Positions 1 through 8,006 of a DNA stretch of 35,221 bases are shown one piece after another. Origin of the DNA: JBBQKQ01 sp043719155 (lineage in GTDB: Bacteria > Patescibacteriota > Minisyncoccia > Phycocordibacterales > UBA5272); the NCBI GenBank assembly GCA_043719155.1, contig JAYSUJ010000018.1, positions 1-35,221 of the forward strand, written 5' to 3'. The stretch's first letter is position 1, and the number at the start of each line of letters is the position of its first letter. The translations under genes were made by a program, and so were the position numbers. The notes below the pieces were generated by a model that ran no database searches, was not told where the DNA came from, and was given only the letters and a program-made list of their open reading frames with translations.

Positions 1-810
1 GGTGAGCAAAAGGATGAGACTGAAATAAAAGCTGAAACTAAAAATGCCCCCAGTACACTTTCTAGTTTATTGTCAGAAAGCCAAAGGCAAAATGAACAAA
101 ATGATGCAATAATTTCAGATTTAAATCAAAGTATGGCCAAGAATAGTGAGAACCAGGAGAAAATTGCGGCCTTGAAAGAAAAAATAAATGCATTACCTGA
201 CTCTGACCCAATGAAAAGCGCGTTACAAAACGCTGTGAAAGATTTGGAAGGCAAGGCTAATGCTTTAGACGGAAACATAGATGAAAAACAAAAAAAGTTA
301 GACCAATTGGCAGAAAAGGGTGAGGAAGACTCTACAATGCTAGAAGCTATGGAGGCTGCTCAAAATAAAATTGCCGAAAGGAAAAAGGATATAGCGGGTA
401 AAGTTGTAAAAATTACGGAAGAAGAATATTTGTGTCCACCAGCACCAAATACCAAGAACTCTTGTGGCAAAGTTGCAAAGCCTACAAAAGTTTTAACGAT
501 CAAAGACCTTAAGACAGGCAATGAAACAGATGTTGTAGAATCTCCTGCTCAAAAAGGAAAAATTGAAGTAGGACAAAACGTGATTATTCCTGAAAAACAG
601 TTGGAGGAATTGAGAAAAGATGCTTCTGGTATTGCTACTAAAAAAGTTAAACCAATAGTAGTTTCAGGAAAGATACGGCTTGTGCCAGCAGACCCTAGTA
701 ATACGGCAAACCTCAATCCAAAAGAGGGGGATAAGCAAGCAATAGGGGAAATAATCCCTGAAATAAAAAATTTAGAGCAGCCGACGGTAAGTCCACCAAC
801 CGGCTTGTAG
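1..810 (+). CDS. Partial unknown coiled-coil protein, 5' end outside window
   Basis: The frame is open from the first base, so this is the 3' part (269 residues) of a longer gene, and the TTG at 70 need not be a start. The visible N-terminal half is charged and Gln/Lys/Glu-rich with heptad-like spacing, so a coiled coil is likely. The C-terminal half begins with GKVVKI, followed by two cysteines and a VLTI strand. The same pattern (GKVVEI, two cysteines, VVTI) ends the next gene, so the two proteins are tandem paralogues over that domain. The ending is Pro/Thr-rich. The neighbour has a signal peptide, so this protein is probably exported too, but its own N-terminus is not visible. I recognise no named family. 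Confidence 0.75.
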   Translation, partial: GEQKDETEIKAETKNAPSTLSSLLSESQRQNEQNDAIISDLNQSMAKNSENQEKIAALKEKINALPDSDPMKSALQNAVKDLEGKANALDGNIDEKQKKLDQLAEKGEEDSTMLEAMEAAQNKIAERKKDIAGKVVKITEEEYLCPPAPNTKNSCGKVAKPTKVLTIKDLKTGNETDVVESPAQKGKIEVGQNVIIPEKQLEELRKDASGIATKKVKPIVVSGKIRLVPADPSNTANLNPKEGDKQAIGEIIPEIKNLEQPTVSPPTGL

Positions 811-827
811 TTTTCTTGTGAATACAT

Positions 828-835
828 AGTATACT
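828..835 (+). promoter_or_regulatory. -10 element AGTATACT, near-leaderless start
   Basis: TATACT (830-835) lies 8 bases before the ATG at 844, with no SD, so transcription would begin at or next to the start codon. AGTATACT is its own reverse complement and recurs before the genes at 2868 and 4550. Confidence 0.5.
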
Positions 836-843
836 TTTTACAA

Positions 844-2838
844 ATGCTAAAATCGATGCAAATTTTTTTTGTGGTTACTTTTTTCTTTATAATCGCCACT
901 ATGTTTAATGTTGAAAAAACGTTTGCAGAGGTAAAATTTTTCACAACTCAGATGGTAGATAATTTGAAAATTAATAAATCCAATGAGGATGTGCTGTACT
1001 TAAAAAAAGTCTTGCATGACTTTGGCTATTTAAAAAATAATCAAGAGAAAACAGATTTTACAAATACATTTGATAGTCAACTTCAAAAAGCTGTTCTGGA
1101 TTTTCAAAAAAATAATAGCCTGTCTCCTACTGGGATAATAGACGTAAAAACTTTTAAAACCATAAACGAGTTTTTGAAATTTGTAGATGACTCCGAAAAA
1201 AAAGCTGAGGCTATTAAAAAAGTTTCGCAAGCTGCGGTCAGCACTCAGACTAACGGAGCTAAAGAGCAAGTTTCCACTGCAAAGAAAAACAGCTTTGGGC
1301 AAACTGGAATTTTTGAAATGCTAAAAAGCATACTGGAGAACCTTTTTTCAGCTGGGGGTGAGAAGGGAAACACAGAGTCTAAAGGTGGAGATCCTGGCTC
1401 GATGCCTGTGAGTAGTTCGGGAAATCCTGTGACTGTAGCTGCAGCTAGCTTGGGCGGTGGAGGTAGCAACCTTGCCGCTGTTTTAGGAGGTGGAAATAAG
1501 GTTGGTGAAAGTGGTCCAAAGATTGATGGAAACCAAGTAAAACCCCAAGCAAGCATCATTATTCCTCCGGCAACTTCTAAACCACAAGTTTCCCAAGCTG
1601 AAAGTGACAATGCTTTTGTGGACAAGCTTTACAAAGACCCAAACGGCGCCTTGGCACAGGATTTTTATAAAAGAATGAAAGAGGCTGGCTATGAGGCAAG
1701 TATTCCCGCAATAGAAAAAAGATTGAAAGACAATAATGAAAAAAATAGGGCTGATGTCTTGGATACTGTAAAACTAATGAAACAGAAAAGTGCCCCAGAC
1801 CCGACTACTGAAGCTAGGAATGACACACTAACGTTAGCAGAAGTGGAGAGACAAAGGCAAGACCTGCAGAAAAACATTGACAATGTTGATGCTTTAAATA
1901 AAAAAATTGAAAACGCCCCAACTGGGGAGACCAACCAAGGAGAGATAGATTTATTGGCACAAAGAGAGTTGGCAGCTAAAAGCCTACAGGAAAGTTTAGA
2001 CAAATATGCTGACACTTCAAAGCAGGCAGAGACGGCTGGAGTAATCTCCCCAAACTTAGAAAGAGACCAAGCTATAAAAGACTTAAAGTCTGACCCAACC
2101 TTGGGGGACAACAAAACATTTCTTGAAAACAAAGATGATTATCTGCTTGCCAATGGAGATTATTTTGATGTAACAGAAATGATCAATACAACCAAGTCAA
2201 TCCCACAAATTGTAAAAGATTTTCTATTTCCGTCTCCTAAAAATGACATGATGGCCTTTGATAAAAGTATTGCGGCAAAAATGCAACACCCTGATGTAGC
2301 TAAAACCTTGGATGTTTTGGGGTCAGAGAAAGATTCCTCTTCGTCTTTTTTGCCTGGTGAAGCAAAGATAGAACAATCTTTTACAAAAAACGCCGATAAA
2401 GAAGAGGGTGATTTGAAAGAACTGTTGGGTGGAAAAGTTGTAGAGATTAAAAGGGGTAAGGTTTGTGACTATCCTATGCAAAGTCTGATAGCAAATTGTA
2501 AAAACACAGACAAATTTGTAGTTACCATTGATCCTATAGATCCTAAACAAAAAAAATATGACATAGTTTTAACTATGTTAGATAAAAATGGAAAACCAAA
2601 CGGACAGAAAATACCAAAAGCTGGAAGTTGGGCGATTCCAAATTTGGATAATTTTAAAGATGCGGAAAAAATGTCTTTCTCTGACCCAAAATTAATAAAA
2701 CTTCAACTCGACAATAAAGGTAGAATCGGAGAAGTATCAACAGACAAAAAGGCAATAGTTATAGATCCAGGAGAAGGTGATAAAGAAATTAAAGCTGGTA
2801 GTCCGCCAGTGGTTTTCTCCACATCAGAAGGTGAATAG
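844..2838 (+). CDS. Exported peptidoglycan-binding-domain protein, 664 aa
   Basis: Residues 1-28 form a signal peptide: a short basic start, a long hydrophobic run, and an Ala-Glu cleavage-like site near FAEV. Residues about 40-115 match the peptidoglycan-binding type 1 fold: paired helices with DVLYLKKVLHDFGYL, then a second helix with AVLDFQKNNSLSPTG. A Gly/Ser/Pro-rich linker follows (about 170-250), then long helical coiled-coil stretches (250-420) and a C-terminal region carrying the GKVVEI-Cys-Cys-VVTI domain shared with the preceding gene. It probably binds or spans the cell wall from outside the membrane. The start is chosen because it gives an intact signal peptide and sits 8 bases from a good -10 element. 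The function beyond wall binding is unknown. Confidence 0.8.
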   Translation: MLKSMQIFFVVTFFFIIATMFNVEKTFAEVKFFTTQMVDNLKINKSNEDVLYLKKVLHDFGYLKNNQEKTDFTNTFDSQLQKAVLDFQKNNSLSPTGIIDVKTFKTINEFLKFVDDSEKKAEAIKKVSQAAVSTQTNGAKEQVSTAKKNSFGQTGIFEMLKSILENLFSAGGEKGNTESKGGDPGSMPVSSSGNPVTVAAASLGGGGSNLAAVLGGGNKVGESGPKIDGNQVKPQASIIIPPATSKPQVSQAESDNAFVDKLYKDPNGALAQDFYKRMKEAGYEASIPAIEKRLKDNNEKNRADVLDTVKLMKQKSAPDPTTEARNDTLTLAEVERQRQDLQKNIDNVDALNKKIENAPTGETNQGEIDLLAQRELAAKSLQESLDKYADTSKQAETAGVISPNLERDQAIKDLKSDPTLGDNKTFLENKDDYLLANGDYFDVTEMINTTKSIPQIVKDFLFPSPKNDMMAFDKSIAAKMQHPDVAKTLDVLGSEKDSSSSFLPGEAKIEQSFTKNADKEEGDLKELLGGKVVEIKRGKVCDYPMQSLIANCKNTDKFVVTIDPIDPKQKKYDIVLTMLDKNGKPNGQKIPKAGSWAIPNLDNFKDAEKMSFSDPKLIKLQLDNKGRIGEVSTDKKAIVIDPGEGDKEIKAGSPPVVFSTSEGE

Positions 2839-2841
2839 TGT

Positions 2842-2849
2842 AGTATACT
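2842..2849 (+). promoter_or_regulatory. -10 element AGTATACT upstream of gap
   Basis: TATACT (2844-2849), preceded by TGTAG, lies 18 bases before the ATG at 2868. The predicted leader is about 10 bases and has no SD. Confidence 0.5.
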
Positions 2850-2867
2850 TTATTTTAAAAGTAAATT

Positions 2868-3995
2868 ATGAATATATTAAATAATATTAAAAATATTTTG
2901 AGTGCAAATAGCCAACCTAAAAAAGTCAGAGTTGCCATCAATGGCTTTGGTCGTATAGGTAGGGCTTTTGTTAGGCAGATTGCAGACCAAAATCTTTGTG
3001 ACAAATTTGAATTGGTGGCTATAAATGATTTGGGTAATATAGATAATTTAGCATATCTTTTAAAATACGACACGGTTTACAAACAAGCCAAGTTCGATGT
3101 GCAGGTTTTGGAAACTGGGATACAAGCTGATCCCAAAAAACCAGAAGTAAAAGCCGTACCAGGTAAACTGAAAATAGGAAACTGGGAAGTGGCTTTTGTA
3201 AGTGAGAGAAACCCAGAAAGCTTGCCTTGGGGCAAGTTGGAGGTTGATGTAGTGGTAGAAAGTACAGGGCTGTTTACAAAATTTAGCGATGCAAAAGTGC
3301 ATATAAAAGCAGGGGCAAAAAAGGTAGTGATCTCGGCTCCGGCAAAAGATGACCCAACCAGTCCAGACGAAGCCACGGTTTTGATGGGTATAAATGACAA
3401 CAGACTTTGTGACTTAAATGTGACGTCCAATGCATCTTGTACTACCAATGCTGCATCACCTCTCATTTCTATTTTAGATGAGAAAATTGGTATAGAAAAA
3501 GCTTTGCTTTCGACAACTCATGGCTACACTGCATCTCAAGCCTTGGTGGATGCTCCAAATAAAAAGGACTTTCGAGAGGGCCGCGCGGCGGCCCAAAATA
3601 TAGTGCCCAGTTCTACTGGCGCCGCTATTGCCGTAACAAAAGCTTTTCCCAAGTTGTCAGGACTTTTCGATGGCATATCTTTGCGCGTACCGGTGCCAGC
3701 CGGGTCTATTGTTGATGTAACTTTTATTGCCAAAAGAAATACGACAACGGAGGAAGTAAATAAAATTTTGAAAGAAGCAAGTTTAGAAAAAAAGTGGGAA
3801 GGTATTTTTACTGTGACCGAAGAGGACTTGGTTTCTAGTGACATTTTGGGAGAGCCATTTGCGTCAATAGCTGACTTGCAATTTACCCGTGTTGTGGGAG
3901 GAAATTTGATAAAAGTGATGGCTTGGTATGACAATGAATCTGGCTACACTCGGACTTTAGTTAAACATGTTTTAGAGATTGGAAGAGCACATTAA
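2868..3995 (+). CDS. gap: Glyceraldehyde-3-phosphate dehydrogenase (type I)
   Basis: This is the glycolytic NAD(P)-dependent enzyme converting glyceraldehyde-3-phosphate and phosphate to 1,3-bisphosphoglycerate in the cytoplasm. Visible marks are the Rossmann motif INGFGRIGR near residues 24-32, the AINDL strand, the catalytic motif SNASCTTN with nucleophile Cys191, a downstream TTHGYTASQ segment, and the C-terminal WYDNESGY signature. At 375 residues it is longer than the usual 330-340. The excess is an N-terminal extension of about 18 residues and an insertion around residues 80-105, rich in Lys and Pro, in the S-loop-distant part of the NAD domain. It sits upstream of rpiB and an epimerase-like gene, consistent with a lower-glycolysis and pentose-phosphate block. 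Its stop overlaps the convergent gene by 4 bases. Confidence 0.95.
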   Translation: MNILNNIKNILSANSQPKKVRVAINGFGRIGRAFVRQIADQNLCDKFELVAINDLGNIDNLAYLLKYDTVYKQAKFDVQVLETGIQADPKKPEVKAVPGKLKIGNWEVAFVSERNPESLPWGKLEVDVVVESTGLFTKFSDAKVHIKAGAKKVVISAPAKDDPTSPDEATVLMGINDNRLCDLNVTSNASCTTNAASPLISILDEKIGIEKALLSTTHGYTASQALVDAPNKKDFREGRAAAQNIVPSSTGAAIAVTKAFPKLSGLFDGISLRVPVPAGSIVDVTFIAKRNTTTEEVNKILKEASLEKKWEGIFTVTEEDLVSSDILGEPFASIADLQFTRVVGGNLIKVMAWYDNESGYTRTLVKHVLEIGRAH

Positions 3996-4519
3996 TATCT
4001 GGCCTTGTATTGGCCTTGCGACTCTTCTTCTAGGGCAGTTTGTAAATTACCAGATGGAGACTGGTCTACAGGCAATTGGCGTATTCTCAAAATTTCTGCT
4101 TCTGTAAGTGGTTGATCCTCGTCCACAGGGGGCAACCTTTTTGTTGGGGGTTTAGCAGGTATTGGCTCTACAGCAACTTCTTCTTCGACCTCTTTAGGGA
4201 TTTCCGATGGCACCTCTACTGGCACTTGTTCATTTACAATTTCAAACGAGGTGGTTGTAGCTACTTCCTCAGCTTTTTTTTGTACTAGTCCATCATAAGT
4301 AAAACCAGAGGTGCTTTTTGATTCCCCAGTCAATGAAACATCGGCATTTGAGGTTTTCTTTTTTGTAACACTATCCAAAGCGATTTTATTTGCCAGTTCG
4401 TTCTCTGCTCTTTTGGACTTCACAATTAGTGAGTACCCAATTGTAAAAATAATTATTAATCCCAAAACAACAGCCGAAATGATGACAATTTTCTGAGTTG
4501 TTTCTACACCTTTGTCCAT
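3992..4519 (-). CDS. Single-pass membrane protein, Pro/Glu-rich, unknown
   Basis: This is a 175-residue protein. Residues 1-8 are polar, about 10-31 form one strongly hydrophobic helix (IVIISAVVLGLIIIF), followed by a Lys/Arg pair. The rest is a hydrophilic tail rich in Glu, Val and Pro (EVPSEIPKEVEEEVAVEP). The tail looks disordered and may face outside or act as a spacer. I chose MDKG at 4519 rather than the Met 12 codons upstream, because the longer start would overlap the divergent rpiB start and its promoter. It runs convergently into gap with a 4-base overlap (TTAA shared by both stops) and diverges from rpiB. No family is recognised. Confidence 0.65.
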   Translation of the reverse strand: MDKGVETTQKIVIISAVVLGLIIIFTIGYSLIVKSKRAENELANKIALDSVTKKKTSNADVSLTGESKSTSGFTYDGLVQKKAEEVATTTSFEIVNEQVPVEVPSEIPKEVEEEVAVEPIPAKPPTKRLPPVDEDQPLTEAEILRIRQLPVDQSPSGNLQTALEEESQGQYKARY

Positions 4520-4535
4520 ACTTTTGTATAAATTT

Positions 4536-4543
4536 AGTATACT
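4536..4543. promoter_or_regulatory. Palindromic AGTATACT, possible bidirectional -10
   Basis: On the plus strand TATACT ends 6 bases before the rpiB ATG (4550), implying a leaderless mRNA. Because the octamer is self-complementary, the same bases read TATACT on the minus strand, 16 bases before the ATG at 4519. Confidence 0.5.
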
Positions 4544-4549
4544 ATAAAT

Positions 4550-5014
4550 ATGCAAATCTATTTAGCAAGTGACCATGCGGGTTTTTTCTTGAAAGAAATA
4601 GTTAAAAATGACTTATTGAAACGGGGTTTTTTAGTAGAAGATTTTGGAGCTACAAGCTATAATGAAACTGACGATTATCCGGACTTCATTTATCCTTGTG
4701 TTAAAAAATATATACAAAAGACAAATGGAGATTTGAAAAAGGGGATTGCCATTGTTTTTGGAGGAAGTGGTACAGGCGAGGCGATAGTTGCAAATAAAAT
4801 TAAAAAGGCAAGAACGGTTATTTGTAATTCTAATTTTAATAACTTTGAAATTGTAAAACTGGGAAGGCTGCACAACAATTGCAATGTCCTCTCTATAGGG
4901 GCTAGATTCCTTAGTGAGGCGGAGGTTTTGCTATCCATAAAGATTTTCATGACGACTGTGTTTGAGGGTGGGAGGCATACAAAAAGGGTTTTAAAGGTGG
5001 ATATGATAGAATAG
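4550..5014 (+). CDS. rpiB: Ribose-5-phosphate isomerase B family (RpiB/LacAB)
   Basis: It interconverts ribose-5-phosphate and ribulose-5-phosphate in the non-oxidative pentose phosphate pathway. The 154 residues match the family length. The phosphate-binding start ASDHAG (residues 6-11) is intact, as are ANK (81-83) and RLHNNCNVLSIGAR (106-119). The usual catalytic Cys loop (CGTGIG in the E. coli type) is replaced by GGSGTGE with Glu77. This is the layout of the actinobacterial type, where a glutamate serves as the base. The next gene starts 7 bases downstream and is epimerase-like, so the two probably form an operon acting on the same ribulose-5-phosphate pool. Confidence 0.9.
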   Translation: MQIYLASDHAGFFLKEIVKNDLLKRGFLVEDFGATSYNETDDYPDFIYPCVKKYIQKTNGDLKKGIAIVFGGSGTGEAIVANKIKKARTVICNSNFNNFEIVKLGRLHNNCNVLSIGARFLSEAEVLLSIKIFMTTVFEGGRHTKRVLKVDMIE

Positions 5015-5021
5015 CTTTAAT

Positions 5022-5753
5022 ATGAAAGATAAAATAGTTCCTAGTGCTCCGTTTAAAAACTATAATGAGATAGAGAGTTTGGCAAATAAGGTCAGTGGAA
5101 AACTGCATAGAATACAAGTGGATATTTGTGATGGGGAGTATGTACCTAGTGTATCTTGGCCATTTACAGAGTGGGCAAAACATGACTTTGAAGAATTAAA
5201 AAACAAGAAGGACTTAGATGTCTTTCTCCCGCATTGGGAGGAAATAAACTACTCTGCCGACCTTATGTGTTTACATCCAGAAAAGTATATTGAAACCTTG
5301 GTGGCTTATGGGTTTGACGAGATAATTGTACACTTTAGAAGTTTGGACGAAACTAATTTTTTGAGAATATTAGAATTGGTGGAAAAGTTTAACCTTAACT
5401 TGTTTTTGGCTGTAGACGTTAAAACAGATTTAAATGTTTTTATGGATTTCTTAGGAAAGAATAATTTTGAATACTTGCATAAACTCAATGGAGTGCAGGC
5501 TATGGGAATAGAAAAAATTGGTTTCCAAGGGCAAGTGCTGGATCCAAAGAGTTTGGAGATAGTGGCGACTATAAAATCAAAATTTCCTGAAATAATAATT
5601 TCTTTTGATGGGGCTATAAACGACGCCTCTGCAGACAGTATTAAAAGGGCTGGTGCGGATGTTTTTTGTGTGGGTTCGTATTTAACAAAAACGAGATTTT
5701 TCTCAGAAGACTTACAGGTTTTAAAGGATATTTTAAGAGAAGATCTGGTATAA
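5022..5753 (+). CDS. Ribulose-phosphate 3-epimerase-like TIM-barrel protein
   Basis: The 243-residue sequence follows the ribulose-phosphate 3-epimerase barrel from start to end: VPSAPF at strand 1, QVDICDGEYVPS at strand 2, DLMCLHPEKYI, then VQAMGIEKIGFQGQ, and ISFDGAIN with AGADVFCVGSYL at the phosphate site. Both catalytic aspartates appear kept (in VDICDG and SFDG). Two metal-binding histidines of the classical enzyme appear replaced: HVD is QVD, and the DVHLM histidine aligns with Asp in ADLM. Residues are also inserted between strands 2 and 3. The protein may be an epimerase with altered metal coordination or may act on another sugar phosphate. It follows rpiB by 7 bases and ends at a strong terminator. 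Confidence 0.75.
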   Translation: MKDKIVPSAPFKNYNEIESLANKVSGKLHRIQVDICDGEYVPSVSWPFTEWAKHDFEELKNKKDLDVFLPHWEEINYSADLMCLHPEKYIETLVAYGFDEIIVHFRSLDETNFLRILELVEKFNLNLFLAVDVKTDLNVFMDFLGKNNFEYLHKLNGVQAMGIEKIGFQGQVLDPKSLEIVATIKSKFPEIIISFDGAINDASADSIKRAGADVFCVGSYLTKTRFFSEDLQVLKDILREDLV

Positions 5754-5760
5754 TTGGGTA

Positions 5761-5822
5761 AACACATCAAGTCACCACAAGTTATTTCTTATAACTTACT
5801 CCCCCCGGTGGCTTGATGTGTT
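5761..5822. terminator. Bidirectional terminator with nested hairpin
   Basis: Outer arms AACACATCAAGTCACC (5761-5776) and GGTGGCTTGATGTGTT (5807-5822) pair over 16 bases with one wobble. Inside, AAGTTAT (5779-5785) pairs perfectly with ATAACTT (5791-5797). T-rich sequence follows on the plus strand (TTTTGGTTTTT). It lies between the convergent epimerase-like gene and murG. Confidence 0.85.
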
Positions 5823-5830
5823 TTGGTTTT

Positions 5831-6985
5831 TCAGATATGGCTTTTACAGTATTTCAGCAAAATGTCAGCGATTTTCTCAGAAGCATCATACTTGGCGCTT
5901 TCTCTGGCAGAGGCAGACATACGAGCCAATGATTTATTATCCTGTAGGAGTTTAAGAATTTCATTTTGTAAGATGTGCGGGGTTAGGTTTTTCTCTTCTA
6001 CAACAATTGCCGCTCCACGACGCATGGCAGCAAAAGCATTGGATGTTTGGTCTCGTGAAATTTCCTCACGAATTGGGATTAAAATAGTAGGCACTCCCCA
6101 CATAAAAGTTTCAAGAATTTGAGAGCCAGCTCTCATTATTATTAAAGAGGAATTTTCGTAAATATGACGCATCTCTGCCTCGTTGAAAAAATCTTGGGCA
6201 TAATAGTTGCCTTTAAAGTCAAATGGTTTTAAAAGTTCATCGGCTGAATGTTTGGTAATAGTAAAATTTTCTTTTCCTGTTTGATGTATGAGCTGGGCAA
6301 ATGGTAAAATAAATGGAAGCCCTGCTAAAATACTTTCGTTTACAGTCTGGGAACCCTGTGAGCCTCCGAGGATACCTATAACTGGTAAAGACTTTTGGAG
6401 TACAGGAAAACCACTTCCTACTTTCTGCTCCGCTGAAGGTAAATATTTATACATTGGGTTCATAATTCTTCTTGTTGGTACACCTGTATCCATTATTTTC
6501 TCCTCCTTGATGTGGGTACTATTTAGAAAATACTTACCTCCTTCAGCCCAGCCGACAGCTACAAGTTTTGCATAATGCGCAAATTTTAAAGACACTCGAC
6601 CAGGTACAACATCAGAGTCATGTTCTACGACAGGGATACGCAAAATGCGTGCCGCAAACAAAACAGGAAAAGCCGTGTATCCTCCTTTTGAAAAAATAAC
6701 GTCAGGGTAAACTATAGGCAATTTTAATAATGAAATAAAAATACCGTAGGCAATTTTGAAATAATCGAAGAAATTTTGACCGGAGGCATAAATGCGATTT
6801 TTCCCAGCAGGAACATGGACATAGTTGATATGACAAGAGCTTAAATGTTGTTCGCTGTATTTGTTTGGTCCAAAATAATAGAGGTGCAAATCTTCTTTCT
6901 TGTATCTTTCACGCAATACTTCTGCCACTGCAATAAGTGGGAAAAAGTGCCCGCCTGTGCCACCACCAACTAATCCTATTCTCAT
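5831..6985 (-). CDS. murG: UDP-GlcNAc:lipid I GlcNAc transferase MurG
   Basis: It adds GlcNAc to lipid I to make lipid II on the inner membrane face, the last cytoplasmic step of peptidoglycan precursor synthesis. The 384-residue protein carries the N-terminal motif GGGTGGHFFP (residues 7-16), the second-domain GILGGSQGSQTVN segment, HQTGKEN, and the sugar-nucleotide site with RAGSQILETFMWGVPTILIP. In most MurG proteins that region reads SRAGA-T-E. It has its own -10 element but lies last in the ftsW-peptidase-murG run and ends at the shared terminator. Confidence 0.93.
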   Translation of the reverse strand: MRIGLVGGGTGGHFFPLIAVAEVLRERYKKEDLHLYYFGPNKYSEQHLSSCHINYVHVPAGKNRIYASGQNFFDYFKIAYGIFISLLKLPIVYPDVIFSKGGYTAFPVLFAARILRIPVVEHDSDVVPGRVSLKFAHYAKLVAVGWAEGGKYFLNSTHIKEEKIMDTGVPTRRIMNPMYKYLPSAEQKVGSGFPVLQKSLPVIGILGGSQGSQTVNESILAGLPFILPFAQLIHQTGKENFTITKHSADELLKPFDFKGNYYAQDFFNEAEMRHIYENSSLIIMRAGSQILETFMWGVPTILIPIREEISRDQTSNAFAAMRRGAAIVVEEKNLTPHILQNEILKLLQDNKSLARMSASARESAKYDASEKIADILLKYCKSHI

Positions 6986-7000
6986 ATGTTTATAAATTTA

Positions 7001-7006
7001 AGTATA
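7001..7006 (-). promoter_or_regulatory. -10 element TATACT upstream of murG
   Basis: TATACT on the minus strand ends 15 bases before the murG ATG (6985). The predicted leader is about 8 bases without an SD. Confidence 0.4.
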
Positions 7007-7024
7007 CAATATTAAACATAAAAA

Positions 7025-8002
7025 CTATAAATCTTTTAAAGCAAATCTTTGTTCGTCTGTATAAGTAAAGTTTACAAATTCTGTAGAATTAATTTTGACA
7101 AAATGAGCCAAGGTCATTTCTCCGTTACTCCACTTTCTGTACTTTTCAAATATCTCAAAAATTTTAGCTCTTTGCATTTTGGTAACTGGTCCTTCCTTCT
7201 CAATTTCACTTGGCGTCATTCTTAAAAGGGTGATAGCTTGGTTTATACCTTCCGAGACAAAAAGCGTTTCTGCCCATGAGGCTCTGTCCTCAAGTGGTTC
7301 ACTTCTGCCGTATGAATTACTGAAAATATCTGTGTGTAAGTCTTTCGGGGTGCTGGCATATTTTTCACGTCCAACATATGGATCACAAGCGCAGTATTTT
7401 AGATGCTCAGCTTTCCACTCATTGTCAGGTTTGTCGTAGCCATCATGGATGTATTCTAAGTGATGAAAAATTTCATGATGTATGGTGGCTCCGTTTGGTA
7501 GATCTTTGTTGGTCATGTTTATTAAAATATCCCCAGGGTAAATTGTAGCTGGGTAATATATGCCACCAGGCTTTTTAATATCCCCACTATGATCTAGATT
7601 TTCAACAAAACGAATAACTAGCTTTTCATTTTTAAATACTCCTTTAGGGTAAGCTCGCAATTCAAAAATTAATTTACTTAAGGCAGATTTCATTTTTTTG
7701 CTTTCCACTTGGCTATAGGTAGTATCATGGGGAGGGCTAACTGTGTTTGTGGTTACAACGATTTTGTACTCTGACCAAAGATATTCTCTGGCTGCTTTGA
7801 TTCCAATATCATTTTCAAATCCTAAACTCGGGTCCTCAGCTGCAATATATTCAGAAAGTTTCTTGTGACGCTCTCGGTAGTAGACTTGTCCCAACATCGT
7901 TGACCCGAGGACGCCAGCTACAACTGGGGTTGCCACAAATCCGAGGGCAACATTTTTGACTACTTCGAGAAAACCTCGTTTTGTAATTGGTAATTTATCC
8001 AT
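7025..8002 (-). CDS. Membrane-anchored HExxH zinc metallopeptidase-like protein
   Basis: From the ATG at 8002 the protein has 325 residues. A basic start (ITKRGFLEV) and a hydrophobic segment up to about residue 35 form a signal anchor or signal peptide. The KRGFL stretch only loosely resembles a twin-arginine motif. A zinc motif HEIFH lies at His176-Glu177-His180, in the context IHHEIFHHLEYIHDG, typical of gluzincin-like domains of the putative zinc-binding metallopeptidase kind. A third ligand is probably one of the acidic residues downstream (DRASWAETLF is a good candidate). The gene begins 4 bases after the ftsW stop and so belongs to that transcript, suggesting a role at the cell envelope. 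The substrate is unknown. Confidence 0.75.
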   Translation of the reverse strand: MDKLPITKRGFLEVVKNVALGFVATPVVAGVLGSTMLGQVYYRERHKKLSEYIAAEDPSLGFENDIGIKAAREYLWSEYKIVVTTNTVSPPHDTTYSQVESKKMKSALSKLIFELRAYPKGVFKNEKLVIRFVENLDHSGDIKKPGGIYYPATIYPGDILINMTNKDLPNGATIHHEIFHHLEYIHDGYDKPDNEWKAEHLKYCACDPYVGREKYASTPKDLHTDIFSNSYGRSEPLEDRASWAETLFVSEGINQAITLLRMTPSEIEKEGPVTKMQRAKIFEIFEKYRKWSNGEMTLAHFVKINSTEFVNFTYTDEQRFALKDL

Positions 8003-8006
8003 AGTT

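Noticed and set aside
4520..4555. Start of the membrane protein at 4555 rather than 4519
   Set aside because: It would overlap the rpiB start codon and place the shared -10 element inside the gene.
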